Source: Lysobacter silvisoli
GTDB lineage: Bacteria; Pseudomonadota; Gammaproteobacteria; Xanthomonadales; Xanthomonadaceae
Length of the DNA stretch: 64,000 nucleotides
Assembly (NCBI RefSeq): GCF_003382365.1
Contig: NZ_QTSU01000001.1
Coordinates: forward strand, 1,426,001 to 1,490,000
Direction of reading: 5' to 3'
Of this stretch, positions 8,725 through 16,850 are shown piece after piece. Below the pieces are notes generated by a model. It was not told the DNA's origin. It did no database searches and saw nothing but the letters and a program-made list of their open reading frames with translations. A program made the position numbers and the translations under genes. Within the stretch, counting starts at the first letter, position 1; each line of letters starts with the position of its first letter.

Positions 8725-8832
8725 ACGTCACTCCCGCGAAAGCGGGAGTCCAGCACTCGCGGCATCGCGCTGAAGTCTCCGGATGTTCGGCTCCGTCGAA
8801 GTGCTGCAGAGCCCGCTTTCGCAGGAATGACG
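8725..8832. repeat. Composite palindromic repeat with inverted ends
   Basis: Starts CGTCACTCCCGCGAAAGCGGGAGT and ends with the near-inverse GCCCGCTTTCGCAGGAATGACG. Inner AGCACT and AGTGCT are also inverted. It lies in the 487-base gap between the Cys-rich protein and the flavin oxidoreductase and looks like a non-autonomous palindromic element. Confidence 0.6.
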
Positions 8833-8854
8833 AGCGAGTGCCCTCTCCCCTCCG

Positions 8855-8960
8855 TCATTCCGGCGGAAGCCGGAACCCATCTTGACCTTTGCACGCATTC
8901 GGCCGCAGGAGTCGGAGCAACAACAAACGCAAAATGGGTTCCGGCTTCCGCCGGAATGAC
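8855..8960. repeat. Composite repeat with 26-base inverted ends (TCATTCCGG family)
   Basis: The left arm TCATTCCGGCGGAAGCCGG and the right arm CCGGCTTCCGCCGGAATGA are inverted copies that include the inner ACCCAT/ATGGGT. A second element with the same ends and related centre lies at 35354-35460. Together with the adjacent element it fills the gap before the oxidoreductase gene; no gene is seen there. Confidence 0.7.
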
Positions 8961-9114
8961 GGGTGTGCGTAGCGAGGTAACGCCGAGTGTTGTCGCAAAC
9001 GGCGCTACGAGGGCTAAGGCCGCGCTCCGTCCGCACGTCACTTCACACAGCCCCCATCTGCGCTTCGCCCGGCGTGCGCAGACTGCGTTGGCCTCCCCCC
9101 ACGAGCCCTGCGCC

Positions 9115-10269
9115 ATGACCCTGCCCTCCTCCGATTACGATTGCGACGTACTGGTGGTCGGCGCCAGCTTCGCCGGCGCGGCCTGCGCGCTGGCCGCCGC
9201 GCGCGCGGGCCTGCGGGTGACGGTGCTGGAGCGCAAGTCCGATCCCGGCGCCAAACTGCGCACCACCGGCATCGTGGTCAAGGAAGCGGCCGAACAGACC
9301 TGGCTGAGCCGCGCGCCCAGCGACTGCCTGCACCGGGTCGAACGCGTGCGCCTGTATTCGCCGCGGCTGGACAGCCTGGCGCTGCATGCGCCGGGCTACT
9401 ACTTCCTGACCACCGACACGCCCAGGCTGATGCGCTGGCTGGCCGACGAGCTACGCCGCAACGGCGTGGACCTGCGCCTGGGCGCGGCGTTCACCCAGGC
9501 CCAGCGCGAAGGCGAAGGCTGGCGGATCGAAGGCCAGTCGCAGGGCCTGCTGCCGCTGAGCCTGCGCGCGCGTTGCCTGGTCGGCGCCGACGGCGCCAAG
9601 TCGCGCGTGGCCGAGCGCGCGGGCCTGGGCCAGGTGCGCGAGTTCCTGTACGGCATCGAATACGAGTTCGCCGGCGCGCGCCTGCCGGAGCCCGACGCCC
9701 TGCACTGCTTCGTCAGCAAGCGCTATGCGCCGGGCTACATCGGCTGGGTCGCGCAGAACCCCGCCGGCGTGCAGGCCGGCCTGGCGTTGCGCCACGATCC
9801 CGAACGCGCGCGCGTGCCGGACATCGACGGTTTCCTCGCCCGCGTGCGCGCCAGCGTGGGCCTGCCCGACCTGGTGCCGGACGCGACCCGCGCCGGCCTG
9901 ATCCCCTGCGGCGGCCCGGTGTTCCCCTTGGCGCGCGATGGCGCCCTGCTCACCGGCGACGCCGCGGGCATCGTCTCGCCGGTCACCGCCGGCGGCATCC
10001 ATTCGGCCTGGTCGCACGGCTGGACCCTGGGCCAGGCGCTGGCCGCGCATGTGCGCTCGGGCGGGCCGGCGCCGGAAACGGTGGCGCACAGCAGCGCGCC
10101 GCGTTTCCGCACCAAGCGCGCATTGCGCTGGATGTTCGACCGCTTCCAGTTCGACTGGCCTTTCGACCTGCTGCTGCACTCCGCGCCGCTGCGCTGGGCG
10201 GCGGAGGAGGTGTATTTCCATCGTCGCGGTGAGAGGCGCGTGGAGCAGGTTACGCGGGCGCCGCGCTGA
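9115..10269 (+). CDS. FAD-dependent oxidoreductase, geranylgeranyl-reductase-like
   Basis: 384 residues from ATG 9115. The N-terminal Rossmann fold shows GASFAG at 16-21 and ends in an acidic residue at the second strand (VLERK), binding FAD. A second flavin motif, LTGDAAG.VSPVTAGGI, lies near residues 280-300. This layout fits the p-hydroxybenzoate-hydroxylase-like / geranylgeranyl reductase group that hydroxylates or reduces lipid-like or aromatic substrates. The substrate cannot be deduced, and flanking genes give no pathway context. The upstream in-frame extension runs through repeat DNA, so the ATG at 9115 is preferred. Confidence 0.85.
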   Translation: MTLPSSDYDCDVLVVGASFAGAACALAAARAGLRVTVLERKSDPGAKLRTTGIVVKEAAEQTWLSRAPSDCLHRVERVRLYSPRLDSLALHAPGYYFLTTDTPRLMRWLADELRRNGVDLRLGAAFTQAQREGEGWRIEGQSQGLLPLSLRARCLVGADGAKSRVAERAGLGQVREFLYGIEYEFAGARLPEPDALHCFVSKRYAPGYIGWVAQNPAGVQAGLALRHDPERARVPDIDGFLARVRASVGLPDLVPDATRAGLIPCGGPVFPLARDGALLTGDAAGIVSPVTAGGIHSAWSHGWTLGQALAAHVRSGGPAPETVAHSSAPRFRTKRALRWMFDRFQFDWPFDLLLHSAPLRWAAEEVYFHRRGERRVEQVTRAPR

Positions 10270-10298
10270 GGTTGGCTAGACAGCCGCGTTGACGAAGA

Positions 10299-10342
10299 GC
10301 GAACCCCCCTCGCCCCCCCTTTTTCAAAGGGGGAAGACAAGC
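10299..10342. repeat. Single copy of the C/G-run palindromic repeat
   Basis: Begins GCGAACCCCCCT and continues through CCCCCCTTTTTCAAAGGGGG, one arm of the element seen complete at 38545-38650. It lies between the convergent oxidoreductase and YbaK-type genes and may serve as a transcription end for both. Confidence 0.65.
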
Positions 10343-10370
10343 GGGCGGAGCGCGGACTGGGGTGGTGTCT

Positions 10371-10835
10371 TCAGTGACGCGTGAGCGGCGCCACGTGCGG
10401 ATGCACCATGCGCTGGAAGTCGTCCCAGGTCATGCGCATGAGCTCGCGATGGGTACCGGCGTTGAAGGCGATGCGCGGCTCGTCGGCCAGGCTGTCGGCG
10501 GCGTAGACCTCCAGCCCGTACAGGTTGCCGAACGGCGGCATCGCGCCCACTTCGCACTCGGGAAAGCGCTCCTTGAACTCGGCCTCGTCGGCCAGGGTCA
10601 CCTGCTGCGCGCCGCTGACGTCGCGCAGCCGGCTCAGCCGCAGCCATTCGTCCGCGGGCACCACCGCCATCGCCAGGCGGCCGTCGAGCTTGACCATCAC
10701 GGTCTTGGCCATCTCGTGCTCGTCGATGTCGGCGCTGCTGGCCGCGGCGTGCGCGGTGGCGGCATAGGGATGCGCGAGGGTGTCGTAGGCCACCTGATGG
10801 CGGTCCAGGTAGTCGTGCAGGCGTTGCGAGACCAT
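10371..10835 (-). CDS. YbaK/ProX-type aminoacyl-tRNA deacylase
   Basis: 154 residues, the size of the stand-alone YbaK/EbsC family. The family hydrolyses mischarged aminoacyl-tRNA such as Cys-tRNA(Pro) or Ala-tRNA(Pro). Recognisable features are the N-terminal helix LHDYLDRHQVAYDTLAHP, the conserved lysine in EMAKTVMVKLDG, the VGAMPPFG loop that lines the active site, and the C-terminal FNAGTHRELMRM. The ATG at 10835 has a GAGGAA ribosome site six bases upstream. The longer upstream reading is encoded by repeat DNA. Confidence 0.88.
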   Translation of the reverse strand: MVSQRLHDYLDRHQVAYDTLAHPYAATAHAAASSADIDEHEMAKTVMVKLDGRLAMAVVPADEWLRLSRLRDVSGAQQVTLADEAEFKERFPECEVGAMPPFGNLYGLEVYAADSLADEPRIAFNAGTHRELMRMTWDDFQRMVHPHVAPLTRH

Positions 10836-10981
10836 GGCCGGTTCCTCATTGCGGGGAAGCCGCGCCAGGTCCGGTCCGGCCGGACGCCGCGTCGGCATCC
10901 GTGTCGGGGAAGTCAGTGTAGGCCCGCCGCGATGGGCCGGCGTCGCGGCGGTGTGATGCGGGGATGAATGGGGCGTGGAAA

Positions 10982-11129
10982 GCAAATCCCCCTCAATCCC
11001 CCTTTTCCAAAGGGGGAAGACAAGCACGGCGAGGGTAAAGCAAGCACGGGCTCGCTATGCGGACGCGGCAGTGTCGCTGCCTTTGCTTTTGGCCTCCCCT
11101 TTGAAAAAGGGGGATTGAGGGGGATTTGC
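10982..11129. repeat. C/G-run composite repeat, long form
   Basis: Starts GCAAATCCCCCTCAATCCCC and ends with the inverted copy, ending GGATTTGC. About 75 bases of spacer lie between the two palindromic arms, longer than in the 106-base copies at 38545 and 41211. It accounts for most of the 314-base gap between the YbaK-type gene and the omega-amidase gene. Confidence 0.75.
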
Positions 11130-11149
11130 TCTTGCGGCTGCGCCGCCCC

Positions 11150-11953
11150 TCAACGCTCCTTAAGCTCGAACGCATCCCCATCCAGCATCGCCGGGAACCG
11201 CGCCCGATGCGCGGCCAGTTCCTCGGCCAGCAGCGTGGTGGTCACCACCATTTCCTCGTCGGTGCATTCGCTGACCGGGTGCCCGAGGAAATCGATCACC
11301 GCGCTGTCGCCGGAGTAATGCAGGCCGTTGCCGTCGGTGCCCACGCGGTTCAGGCCGGCGACGTAGCACAGGTTCTCGATCGCGCGCGCTCGCAGCAGGG
11401 TCTTCCACGGGTAGGCGCGCGCCGAGGGCCAGTTGGCTACGTACAGCAGCAGGTCGTAGTCCAGCGCGCCGGGGCGTTCGACATCGTAGCGGTTGCGCGA
11501 GAACACCGGGAAGCGCAGGTCGTAGCAGACCTGCGGGCAGATCCGCCACCCCTTCCATTCCACGGTCAGGCGCTCGCGGCCGGCGGCGTAGCGCTCGTGC
11601 TCGTTGGCGTAGCGGAACAAGTGGCGCTTGTCGTAAGTGTGCAGCTCGCCGTCGGGCGTGGCGAACAGCAGGCGGTTGAACACGCCCTGCTCGGTGCGCA
11701 GTTGCACGCTGCCGGCGACCGCGGCGTCCAGGCGCTGCGCCTGTTCGCGGATCCAGGCCACGGTGGGCCCGTCCATGGTCTCGGCGTTGCCGATGGCCTC
11801 GTTGCTGAAGCCGCTGGTGAAGGTTTCCGGCAGCAGCACCAGATCGGTGGTGCCGCGCAGGCCGCCGATCAGGTGGCCGTAGTAGTCGCGGTTGCCCGCG
11901 GGGTCGTGCCACAAGGTGGCGCCTTGGACCAGGGAGATGCGCAGGTTGTGCAT
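11150..11953 (-). CDS. Omega-amidase / nitrilase-superfamily hydrolase, YafV-like
   Basis: 267 residues covering the whole nitrilase domain. The catalytic triad is visible as E43 (LLPETFT), K109 (YDKRHLF) and C143 (QVCYDLRFP). The proteobacterial YafV branch with the CYDLRFPV and Y.ANWP.AR motifs hydrolyses alpha-ketoglutaramate and alpha-ketosuccinamate, products of glutamine- or methionine-linked transamination. A methionine aminotransferase gene lies at 33466-34614 on the far side of the secretion locus, so the two may have been neighbours before that locus was inserted (inference). Confidence 0.9.
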   Translation of the reverse strand: MHNLRISLVQGATLWHDPAGNRDYYGHLIGGLRGTTDLVLLPETFTSGFSNEAIGNAETMDGPTVAWIREQAQRLDAAVAGSVQLRTEQGVFNRLLFATPDGELHTYDKRHLFRYANEHERYAAGRERLTVEWKGWRICPQVCYDLRFPVFSRNRYDVERPGALDYDLLLYVANWPSARAYPWKTLLRARAIENLCYVAGLNRVGTDGNGLHYSGDSAVIDFLGHPVSECTDEEMVVTTTLLAEELAAHRARFPAMLDGDAFELKER

Positions 11954-12044
11954 GGGGGAAGGTCGATGGGGCCGCGGCGCGGCCGTCGGCGCCCATCGTA
12001 TCGCCGCGGCCGCATTCGTGCAGCCGCGGCGGCGGCGGCGGCGC

Positions 12045-13724
12045 TCAGCCGGTGCGGATGGTCAGCATCGGCACGTCCACCTTGGGCAGCAGGCGCTGGG
12101 TGAAGTACTTGTCCTGGTAGTACTTGATCTTGTCGCACATCACCGGGTGCGGCAGGCCTTCGTACAGGAACACTTCCTTGTCGAAGCCCATGGCCTTGAG
12201 CTCCTGCGGCAGCATCAGCGCGCGGCGCTCCTCGGACTCGCTGCGCGAGAAGTCGCGGCCGCGGGTCACGTTCTGCTTGCGCACCGTGGTGTAGCCCAGC
12301 ATGTCGGAGTAGTCGTTGGCGTCCTGTTGCTCGCGCGGGGCGTAGATGATCTGCAGCGCGTGGTTGGTGATGATGGTGCGCGAGATGTCCTTGCCGTAGG
12401 TCGCGTCCAGCTGGGCCATGGACTGGATGATGGGCAGCAGGCGGATGTTGTAGCCGGCCATGTACGACACCGCCGAGGCGATGATGTCGACCTTGCCGAT
12501 GGAGGTGAACTCGTCCATCAGCAGCAGGCACTGGTGCTTGAGCTCCTTGTTGTTCTGCGGCAGCTCGCGGGTGTTGAGGTTGATGATCTGGCTGAAGAAC
12601 AGGTTCACGATCAAGCGGCTTTCGGCCAGCTTGTTGGGCTGGATGCCGACGTAGACGGTCATGCGCTTCTTGCGCAGGTCGGTGAGCAGGAAGTCGTCGG
12701 CGCTGGTGGCCGCGTCCAGCACCGGGTTGATCCAGGGGTTCAGCGGTTCCTTGAACGTGCCCAGGATCGAGGCGAAGGTCTCGTCGGCCTGCGAGAGCAT
12801 GTTGGCGAAGGCCGACTTGGCGTTCGGGCTCAGGAACGGACGCTGCGCCAGGCCCTGCAGATAAGGCTTGAGCTCGCTCTTGCCGTCGCCGGAGGACAGG
12901 CGGTAGACCGCGCCCAGGGTCGGCGGCGTGGCGAACGGGAAGCCGATCTTGTTCTCTTCCTCATAGGCCTCGAACAGGTACAGGGTGAAGGCCATGAACG
13001 CGTTGCGCGCCTGGCTGACCCAGAACTTCTGGTCGTCCGAGCCGTCCGGGTAGAGCATCGCGGCGATGCTCATCAGGTCCGACACGCGGAACGCCGGATC
13101 GTTGGACACGTAGGTCAACGGGTTCCAGCGGTGGGTGCGGCGGTCTTCGGCGAAGGGGTTGAACAGGTAGATCTCGTGCCCTTCCTGCTTGCGCCAGCCG
13201 CTGGTCAGGTCGAAGTTTTCCTGCTTGATGTCCAGCACCACCATCGACTCGCGGTACTCGAGCAGGTTCGGGATCACGATGCCCACGCCCTTGCCCGAAC
13301 GGGTGGGCGCGGCCAGGATCACGAACTGCTGGCCGCCCAGGCGCACCAGCTTGCCGTTGTACTTGCCGACCACGATGCCGTTGTTGGCGGGCTTGAACAT
13401 GCCCTTGGACTGCAGGTCGCCGCCGTTGGCGAAACGCGCGTCGCCGTGCATGGAGCGCGGCTTGGGCTTGAGGATCAGCACGGCCATGGCCAGATAGGTC
13501 AGCACCGGCAGGCCGAAGCCGATGGAGCCGGCGGCCTTGATCTTGCCCGCATAGGGCTTGTACTGCGGCAGATCCAGCACCTTCACGTAGTCGCTGAAGG
13601 TGGTCCACTTCGCCTGCCCGGTATCCAGACCGAGGAACATCAGCGACAAATAGCCCGACAGATACAGCCCGGCGGCCAAGGACAGTGCGCCCAGGACCAG
13701 GGCGAAGATCAGCTTCCCTTTCAC
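12045..13724 (-). CDS. virD4: VirD4 type IV coupling ATPase
   Basis: 559 residues. Two N-terminal membrane segments (about 5-32 and 64-86) are followed by a cytoplasmic RecA-like ATPase with Walker A PTRSGKGVG at about 140-148 and Walker B LLLMDEF. VirD4 recruits effectors through their C-terminal XVIPCD and passes them to the VirB channel. It is the last gene of the minus-strand T4SS block, separated from virB6 by the effector array; in Xanthomonas citri, by contrast, virD4 adjoins virB7. No relaxase gene is present, which supports protein rather than DNA transport. Confidence 0.95.
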   Translation of the reverse strand: MKGKLIFALVLGALSLAAGLYLSGYLSLMFLGLDTGQAKWTTFSDYVKVLDLPQYKPYAGKIKAAGSIGFGLPVLTYLAMAVLILKPKPRSMHGDARFANGGDLQSKGMFKPANNGIVVGKYNGKLVRLGGQQFVILAAPTRSGKGVGIVIPNLLEYRESMVVLDIKQENFDLTSGWRKQEGHEIYLFNPFAEDRRTHRWNPLTYVSNDPAFRVSDLMSIAAMLYPDGSDDQKFWVSQARNAFMAFTLYLFEAYEEENKIGFPFATPPTLGAVYRLSSGDGKSELKPYLQGLAQRPFLSPNAKSAFANMLSQADETFASILGTFKEPLNPWINPVLDAATSADDFLLTDLRKKRMTVYVGIQPNKLAESRLIVNLFFSQIINLNTRELPQNNKELKHQCLLLMDEFTSIGKVDIIASAVSYMAGYNIRLLPIIQSMAQLDATYGKDISRTIITNHALQIIYAPREQQDANDYSDMLGYTTVRKQNVTRGRDFSRSESEERRALMLPQELKAMGFDKEVFLYEGLPHPVMCDKIKYYQDKYFTQRLLPKVDVPMLTIRTG

Positions 13725-13766
13725 GTAGTGTTCCCTGCTTGGAGTTCCCCAAGGCTCCCGGCTAGG

Positions 13767-14054
13767 TCATCGCTTCTTCCGGCCGGGCCGGAGCAGGGAT
13801 GACAGCACGGGAGCCGCTTCCGACGACGGTTCGCGCGCGCGCGGGGAGCGTTCCTGCTGCGGCCGCTCGCGCTCGATCCGGTCTTCCAGCCAGTTCCTGG
13901 CGTCGCTCAACGTCAGTTCCTGGCGCAGCTTGACGCCGGACGACGACATTACCGCGTAAGCATAGATGTCGTCGTCCTCATAACGCTCGTCCGGGGTCAG
14001 CGCCACGATCTGGTAGCGCCCGCGGGTAAGAACGTGATGGCGGTATTCGTTCAC
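13767..14054 (-). CDS. Small uncharacterised protein between effector array and virD4
   Basis: 95 residues, no recognised family. It has no signal peptide or membrane segment and no XVIPCD. The first 60 residues look like a compact alpha/beta fold (RYQIVALTPDERYEDDDIYAYAVMS, then SDARNWLEDRIE), followed by an Arg/Pro/Ser-rich tail ending GRKKR. The gene is 42 bases upstream of virD4 in transcription order and 33 bases after the toxin-less XVIPCD gene, so it probably shares their transcript. An adaptor or cytosolic regulator role is possible but only inferred. Confidence 0.65.
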   Translation of the reverse strand: MNEYRHHVLTRGRYQIVALTPDERYEDDDIYAYAVMSSSGVKLRQELTLSDARNWLEDRIERERPQQERSPRAREPSSEAAPVLSSLLRPGRKKR

Positions 14055-14087
14055 TGGTCTGGCCTCCGTTGCCCGACTTCCCCGCCC

Positions 14088-14597
14088 TTACAGCAGCGAT
14101 CGCTGCCCCAGCCCCAGCATCGGGGCGTCGCGCTGCGGACCTTGCTGCTGGCGATCGTCCTGCCGGTGCTGCCGGTCGCGCTGTTCCTGTTCGCGCGCGA
14201 CTTGCGCCAGCTGCTCGCTGCTTTGCTGGATCGGCTGCGCGGCCGCTTGCGCGGTTTCCACGTAGCTGACCCGGCGGTTGGGCGAGTTGAGATCGCCTTC
14301 GACCGCGAACGCGCGTTCCCCGTCGCGGCTGAGCACGACATGGTTGACGCTGCGCATCTCGGAGCGAAGGGCTTCCACCGTCAAAGCGGCGGCGAGGTTG
14401 TCGTTCTGTTCCTGCGTGCGCGGGCGCATGGTGTCCTGGCGGTCCAGGCAGACCCGCACTTGCTTGAACAGATCGTGGTTGGGATGGCCGGGGCTGCTCA
14501 GCAGTGCGCGCTGTTCGGCCTGCCGCAGGTCGTCGAGGGTCTTCACCGACGCGTCGCTGTCGACCCTGCGTTCATGCCCTTGGGGGAGTCCGTTCAT
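14088..14597 (-). CDS. XVIPCD-only T4SS substrate without toxin domain
   Basis: 169 residues. Residues about 34-130 match the XVIPCD delivery domain of the neighbouring effectors: SSPGHPNHDLFKQV, then NHVVLSRDGERAFAVEGDLN and AQAAAQPIQQSS. Only about 30 residues precede the domain, so there is no room for an enzymatic head. A Gln/Arg/Asp-rich tail follows. No lipoprotein gene is paired with it. It could be a remnant of a lost effector, a carrier or chaperone, or a substrate acting by itself. Clean start and stop codons and lack of frameshifts argue against simple decay. Confidence 0.8.
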   Translation of the reverse strand: MNGLPQGHERRVDSDASVKTLDDLRQAEQRALLSSPGHPNHDLFKQVRVCLDRQDTMRPRTQEQNDNLAAALTVEALRSEMRSVNHVVLSRDGERAFAVEGDLNSPNRRVSYVETAQAAAQPIQQSSEQLAQVAREQEQRDRQHRQDDRQQQGPQRDAPMLGLGQRSLL

Positions 14598-14703
14598 GGC
14601 GCCTCCGCTGCTGCCGCCCGGCCCGTATGCTCGCGCAATCGCGAGGGTGCATCAAGCCGGCCCGGCGCGGCGGCGTCGCGCGCCGCCGCGCCGGGCCGTG
14701 GGG

Positions 14704-16014
14704 TCACACGCGCTGGCTGACCTGCTGCTGGCGCTCCACGGCCTGCACCGGCAGCTGGATCTGCGGCACGTCCTGCTGCAGGCGCTGGGCGGTCTGCTCC
14801 ACGCTCTGGCCGATCGCGGTCTGGCGGTCGGCGAAGGCGCGATGATGGGACGGGTCGTTCAGCCCGCCCTGGACCACGAACAGGCCGGTGCCCTGGGTGT
14901 TGGGCACCACGTGGTCGATGCGCTGCAGGCCGCTGACCCGCGCTTCGTAGGTCAGGGTGGCCGCGGCGCGCTCCATTTCCTCGCGGTTGCGGAAGCCGCC
15001 GTTCGGGCCCAGACGCTCCAGCCCGTCCACCGCCTGGCGGAAGATCGGGTTGTCGCGGTTGGCCGGATCGGTCAGCGCCGCGCCGCGGGTGTTGTCGCCC
15101 TGCACCGGGGTCTGCGGGTTGGGCTGCTGCTGGCGGCCGGCCTCGCGCAGGGCGTTGAGGGTGTCGCGGCCGGCGATGCCGTCGTCGGTCAGGTTGTGGT
15201 CGCGCTGGAACGCCTGCAGGGCCTCCTTGGTGCGCTGGCCGAAATGGCCGTCCGGGTTGAGCTCGTTGCCGCGCGCGTCGCGGTAACCCAGGCGCTTGAG
15301 GGTTTCCTGCATGTCCTCCACGGCCTGGCCGCGCTCGTTGAGCTTGAGCATGCCGTCGGCCATGGGGTCGCGGTTCTGGCCCTGCGCGGCGGGCAGGCGC
15401 ACTTCGCCGCGCGCCAGCGCCTGCATGGCTTCCGGGGTGAGCATGCCTTCCCACTGGGTGGTGGCGGCGCGGCGCTCGGCCAGGTGGTTGTGGCCGCCAT
15501 TGATGGCTTCGGTGGCGCGGCGCACGTCGAACTGCGCGCCCTGGGTGACCACGCGGCTCTGCCAGTAGTGCACGGCGATGTTGGCGGCGTTGGTGCGGTC
15601 GGCGGCCAGGTCCGGGTTGCCGGTCAGGTCCATGTTCAACTCGCGCGCGGCGCGCTCGTAGTTGTCGCGACCGGTCAGCTGCACGTAGCCGCGGCCGTGG
15701 AAACGCCAGCCGTCGCCCGGCTCGGTGTTGCCCAGGTTGTCGCGGCCCCAGCGGCCGCCGTAGACCTGGTTGGCGATGCCTTCGCGGCCGCCGGCCACGG
15801 CGGTGCGCGCCTCGCCCAGGGTGTCCATGCCGTTGCGGCCCGGGAACACTTCCAGCAGGCGCTCGGCGCTGTAGTTCAGGTTCTCGTGCATGCCGCGGAA
15901 ATTGCCGGACTCGACCTGCATCTGGCCCATGAACGCGGCCAGTTCGCGCGGGTCGCGGATGCCGGAGTTGTAGGCGTGGAGCAGCAGGAAATCGCGATTG
16001 CTCGGGGTCGACAT
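14704..16014 (-). CDS. X-T4SS effector: GH19-like muramidase/chitinase head, PG-binding domain, XVIPCD
   Basis: 436 residues from the ATG behind an AAGGAGG site. Residues 1-205 form a GH19-type lysozyme-like domain with candidate catalytic E35 (MQVESGNF) and E44 (HENLNYSA), and the substrate-cleft motif FHGRGYVQLTGRDNY at 105-119. Residues about 222-292 are a PG_binding_1 domain (AVEDMQETLKRLGY and DGIAGRDTLNAL). Residues about 318-436 are the XVIPCD recruited by VirD4 (NPIFRQAVDGLERLGPNGGF, then DHVV.N.QGTGLFVVQGGLNDP). It is predicted to cut peptidoglycan of rival cells after injection. The lipoprotein gene at 16074-16730 is its likely immunity partner. Confidence 0.9.
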   Translation of the reverse strand: MSTPSNRDFLLLHAYNSGIRDPRELAAFMGQMQVESGNFRGMHENLNYSAERLLEVFPGRNGMDTLGEARTAVAGGREGIANQVYGGRWGRDNLGNTEPGDGWRFHGRGYVQLTGRDNYERAARELNMDLTGNPDLAADRTNAANIAVHYWQSRVVTQGAQFDVRRATEAINGGHNHLAERRAATTQWEGMLTPEAMQALARGEVRLPAAQGQNRDPMADGMLKLNERGQAVEDMQETLKRLGYRDARGNELNPDGHFGQRTKEALQAFQRDHNLTDDGIAGRDTLNALREAGRQQQPNPQTPVQGDNTRGAALTDPANRDNPIFRQAVDGLERLGPNGGFRNREEMERAAATLTYEARVSGLQRIDHVVPNTQGTGLFVVQGGLNDPSHHRAFADRQTAIGQSVEQTAQRLQQDVPQIQLPVQAVERQQQVSQRV

Positions 16015-16073
16015 GATGTGGTCCTCCTTGATGCTGTCGTGGATGTGATTCGAAAAAATGGATGGGCCGGGGC

Positions 16074-16730
16074 TCAGGGCCGCGCCGGCAGGCCGCCGCG
16101 GTCGATCGCCTCGTCGCGGCCCCAACTGCGGGTGAACTTGAACAGGGCGTCGTCGATATCGTCGACCACGCTGGACGGCTCGCAGGTCAGCACGTTGACC
16201 GACGCGTCGGCGCCGCTGCCCACGGACATCACGCCGCGCTGATCCTGGCCGCCTTCGCCGGAAATCGAATAGACGATGCGCTTGCGTCCGCCGTCCTCGA
16301 ACGAATAGGCGTAGCCGCCGGTGTTGCCGGCGAAGCCCAGCTGGGTGCGCTTGAAGCTCACGCCGCCGGCGGCGCCCTTGTCGGCCGGGAACACGTAGTC
16401 CGGGCCCTGCGCGTAGTACACGCGGCCGGACTGCGCGCTGGCGCCCTTGGACGCGCACAGCGAAGCCAGCTGGCCGTCGCCGAGCTTGCACGAGAACACG
16501 ATGTCCTCGTCTGCCGCGCACAGCGAACGGCCGTCGGCGGCCGGCACCAGGGCGGCGGGGGCGGCCGGCTGCACCGCGGGGACGGCGGCTTCGGTGGCGG
16601 GCGCGGCGGGGGCCGCGGCCACGGTGGCTTGCGCGCTGTCGTTGGCGGGCGCGGCCTGGTCGCCGGTGTCCGCATTGCAACCGGCCAGCGCGACCAGCAG
16701 GGCAAGGGTCGAGAAATTCGCAGACTTCAT
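16074..16730 (-). CDS. Lipoprotein, predicted immunity to the adjacent GH19-like effector
   Basis: 218 residues. Signal peptide with lipobox LAGC, lipidated at C18 and followed by Asn-Ala, which suits export to the outer membrane. An Ala/Pro-rich linker (about 24-66) leads to a compact C-terminal domain with cysteines at about 72, 81, 92 and 183 that may form disulfides. No known enzymatic motif. It is encoded 59 bases upstream of the effector at 14704-16014 in the same direction, matching the inhibitor-then-effector order of X. citri XAC2610-XAC2609. Function is inferred from this context. Confidence 0.8.
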   Translation of the reverse strand: MKSANFSTLALLVALAGCNADTGDQAAPANDSAQATVAAAPAAPATEAAVPAVQPAAPAALVPAADGRSLCAADEDIVFSCKLGDGQLASLCASKGASAQSGRVYYAQGPDYVFPADKGAAGGVSFKRTQLGFAGNTGGYAYSFEDGGRKRIVYSISGEGGQDQRGVMSVGSGADASVNVLTCEPSSVVDDIDDALFKFTRSWGRDEAIDRGGLPARP

Positions 16731-16850
16731 AACGGTTCCTGGATCGGGGATGCGTCAGGGGATCGCAACGGCGTGCGCTGATCGCGCCACGCCGCTAAAC
16801 AGACAAAAAAACAAGACCGTGCCCCGCCGTCCTTGGCAGAGCACGGAACC

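Noticed and set aside
8827-9114. 96-residue N-terminal extension of the flavin oxidoreductase
   Set aside because: It is encoded by composite repeat DNA and precedes a normal Rossmann-fold start at ATG 9115.
11892-13802. 636-codon plus-strand frame over virD4
   Set aside because: Antisense shadow; virD4 has Walker motifs and membrane segments.
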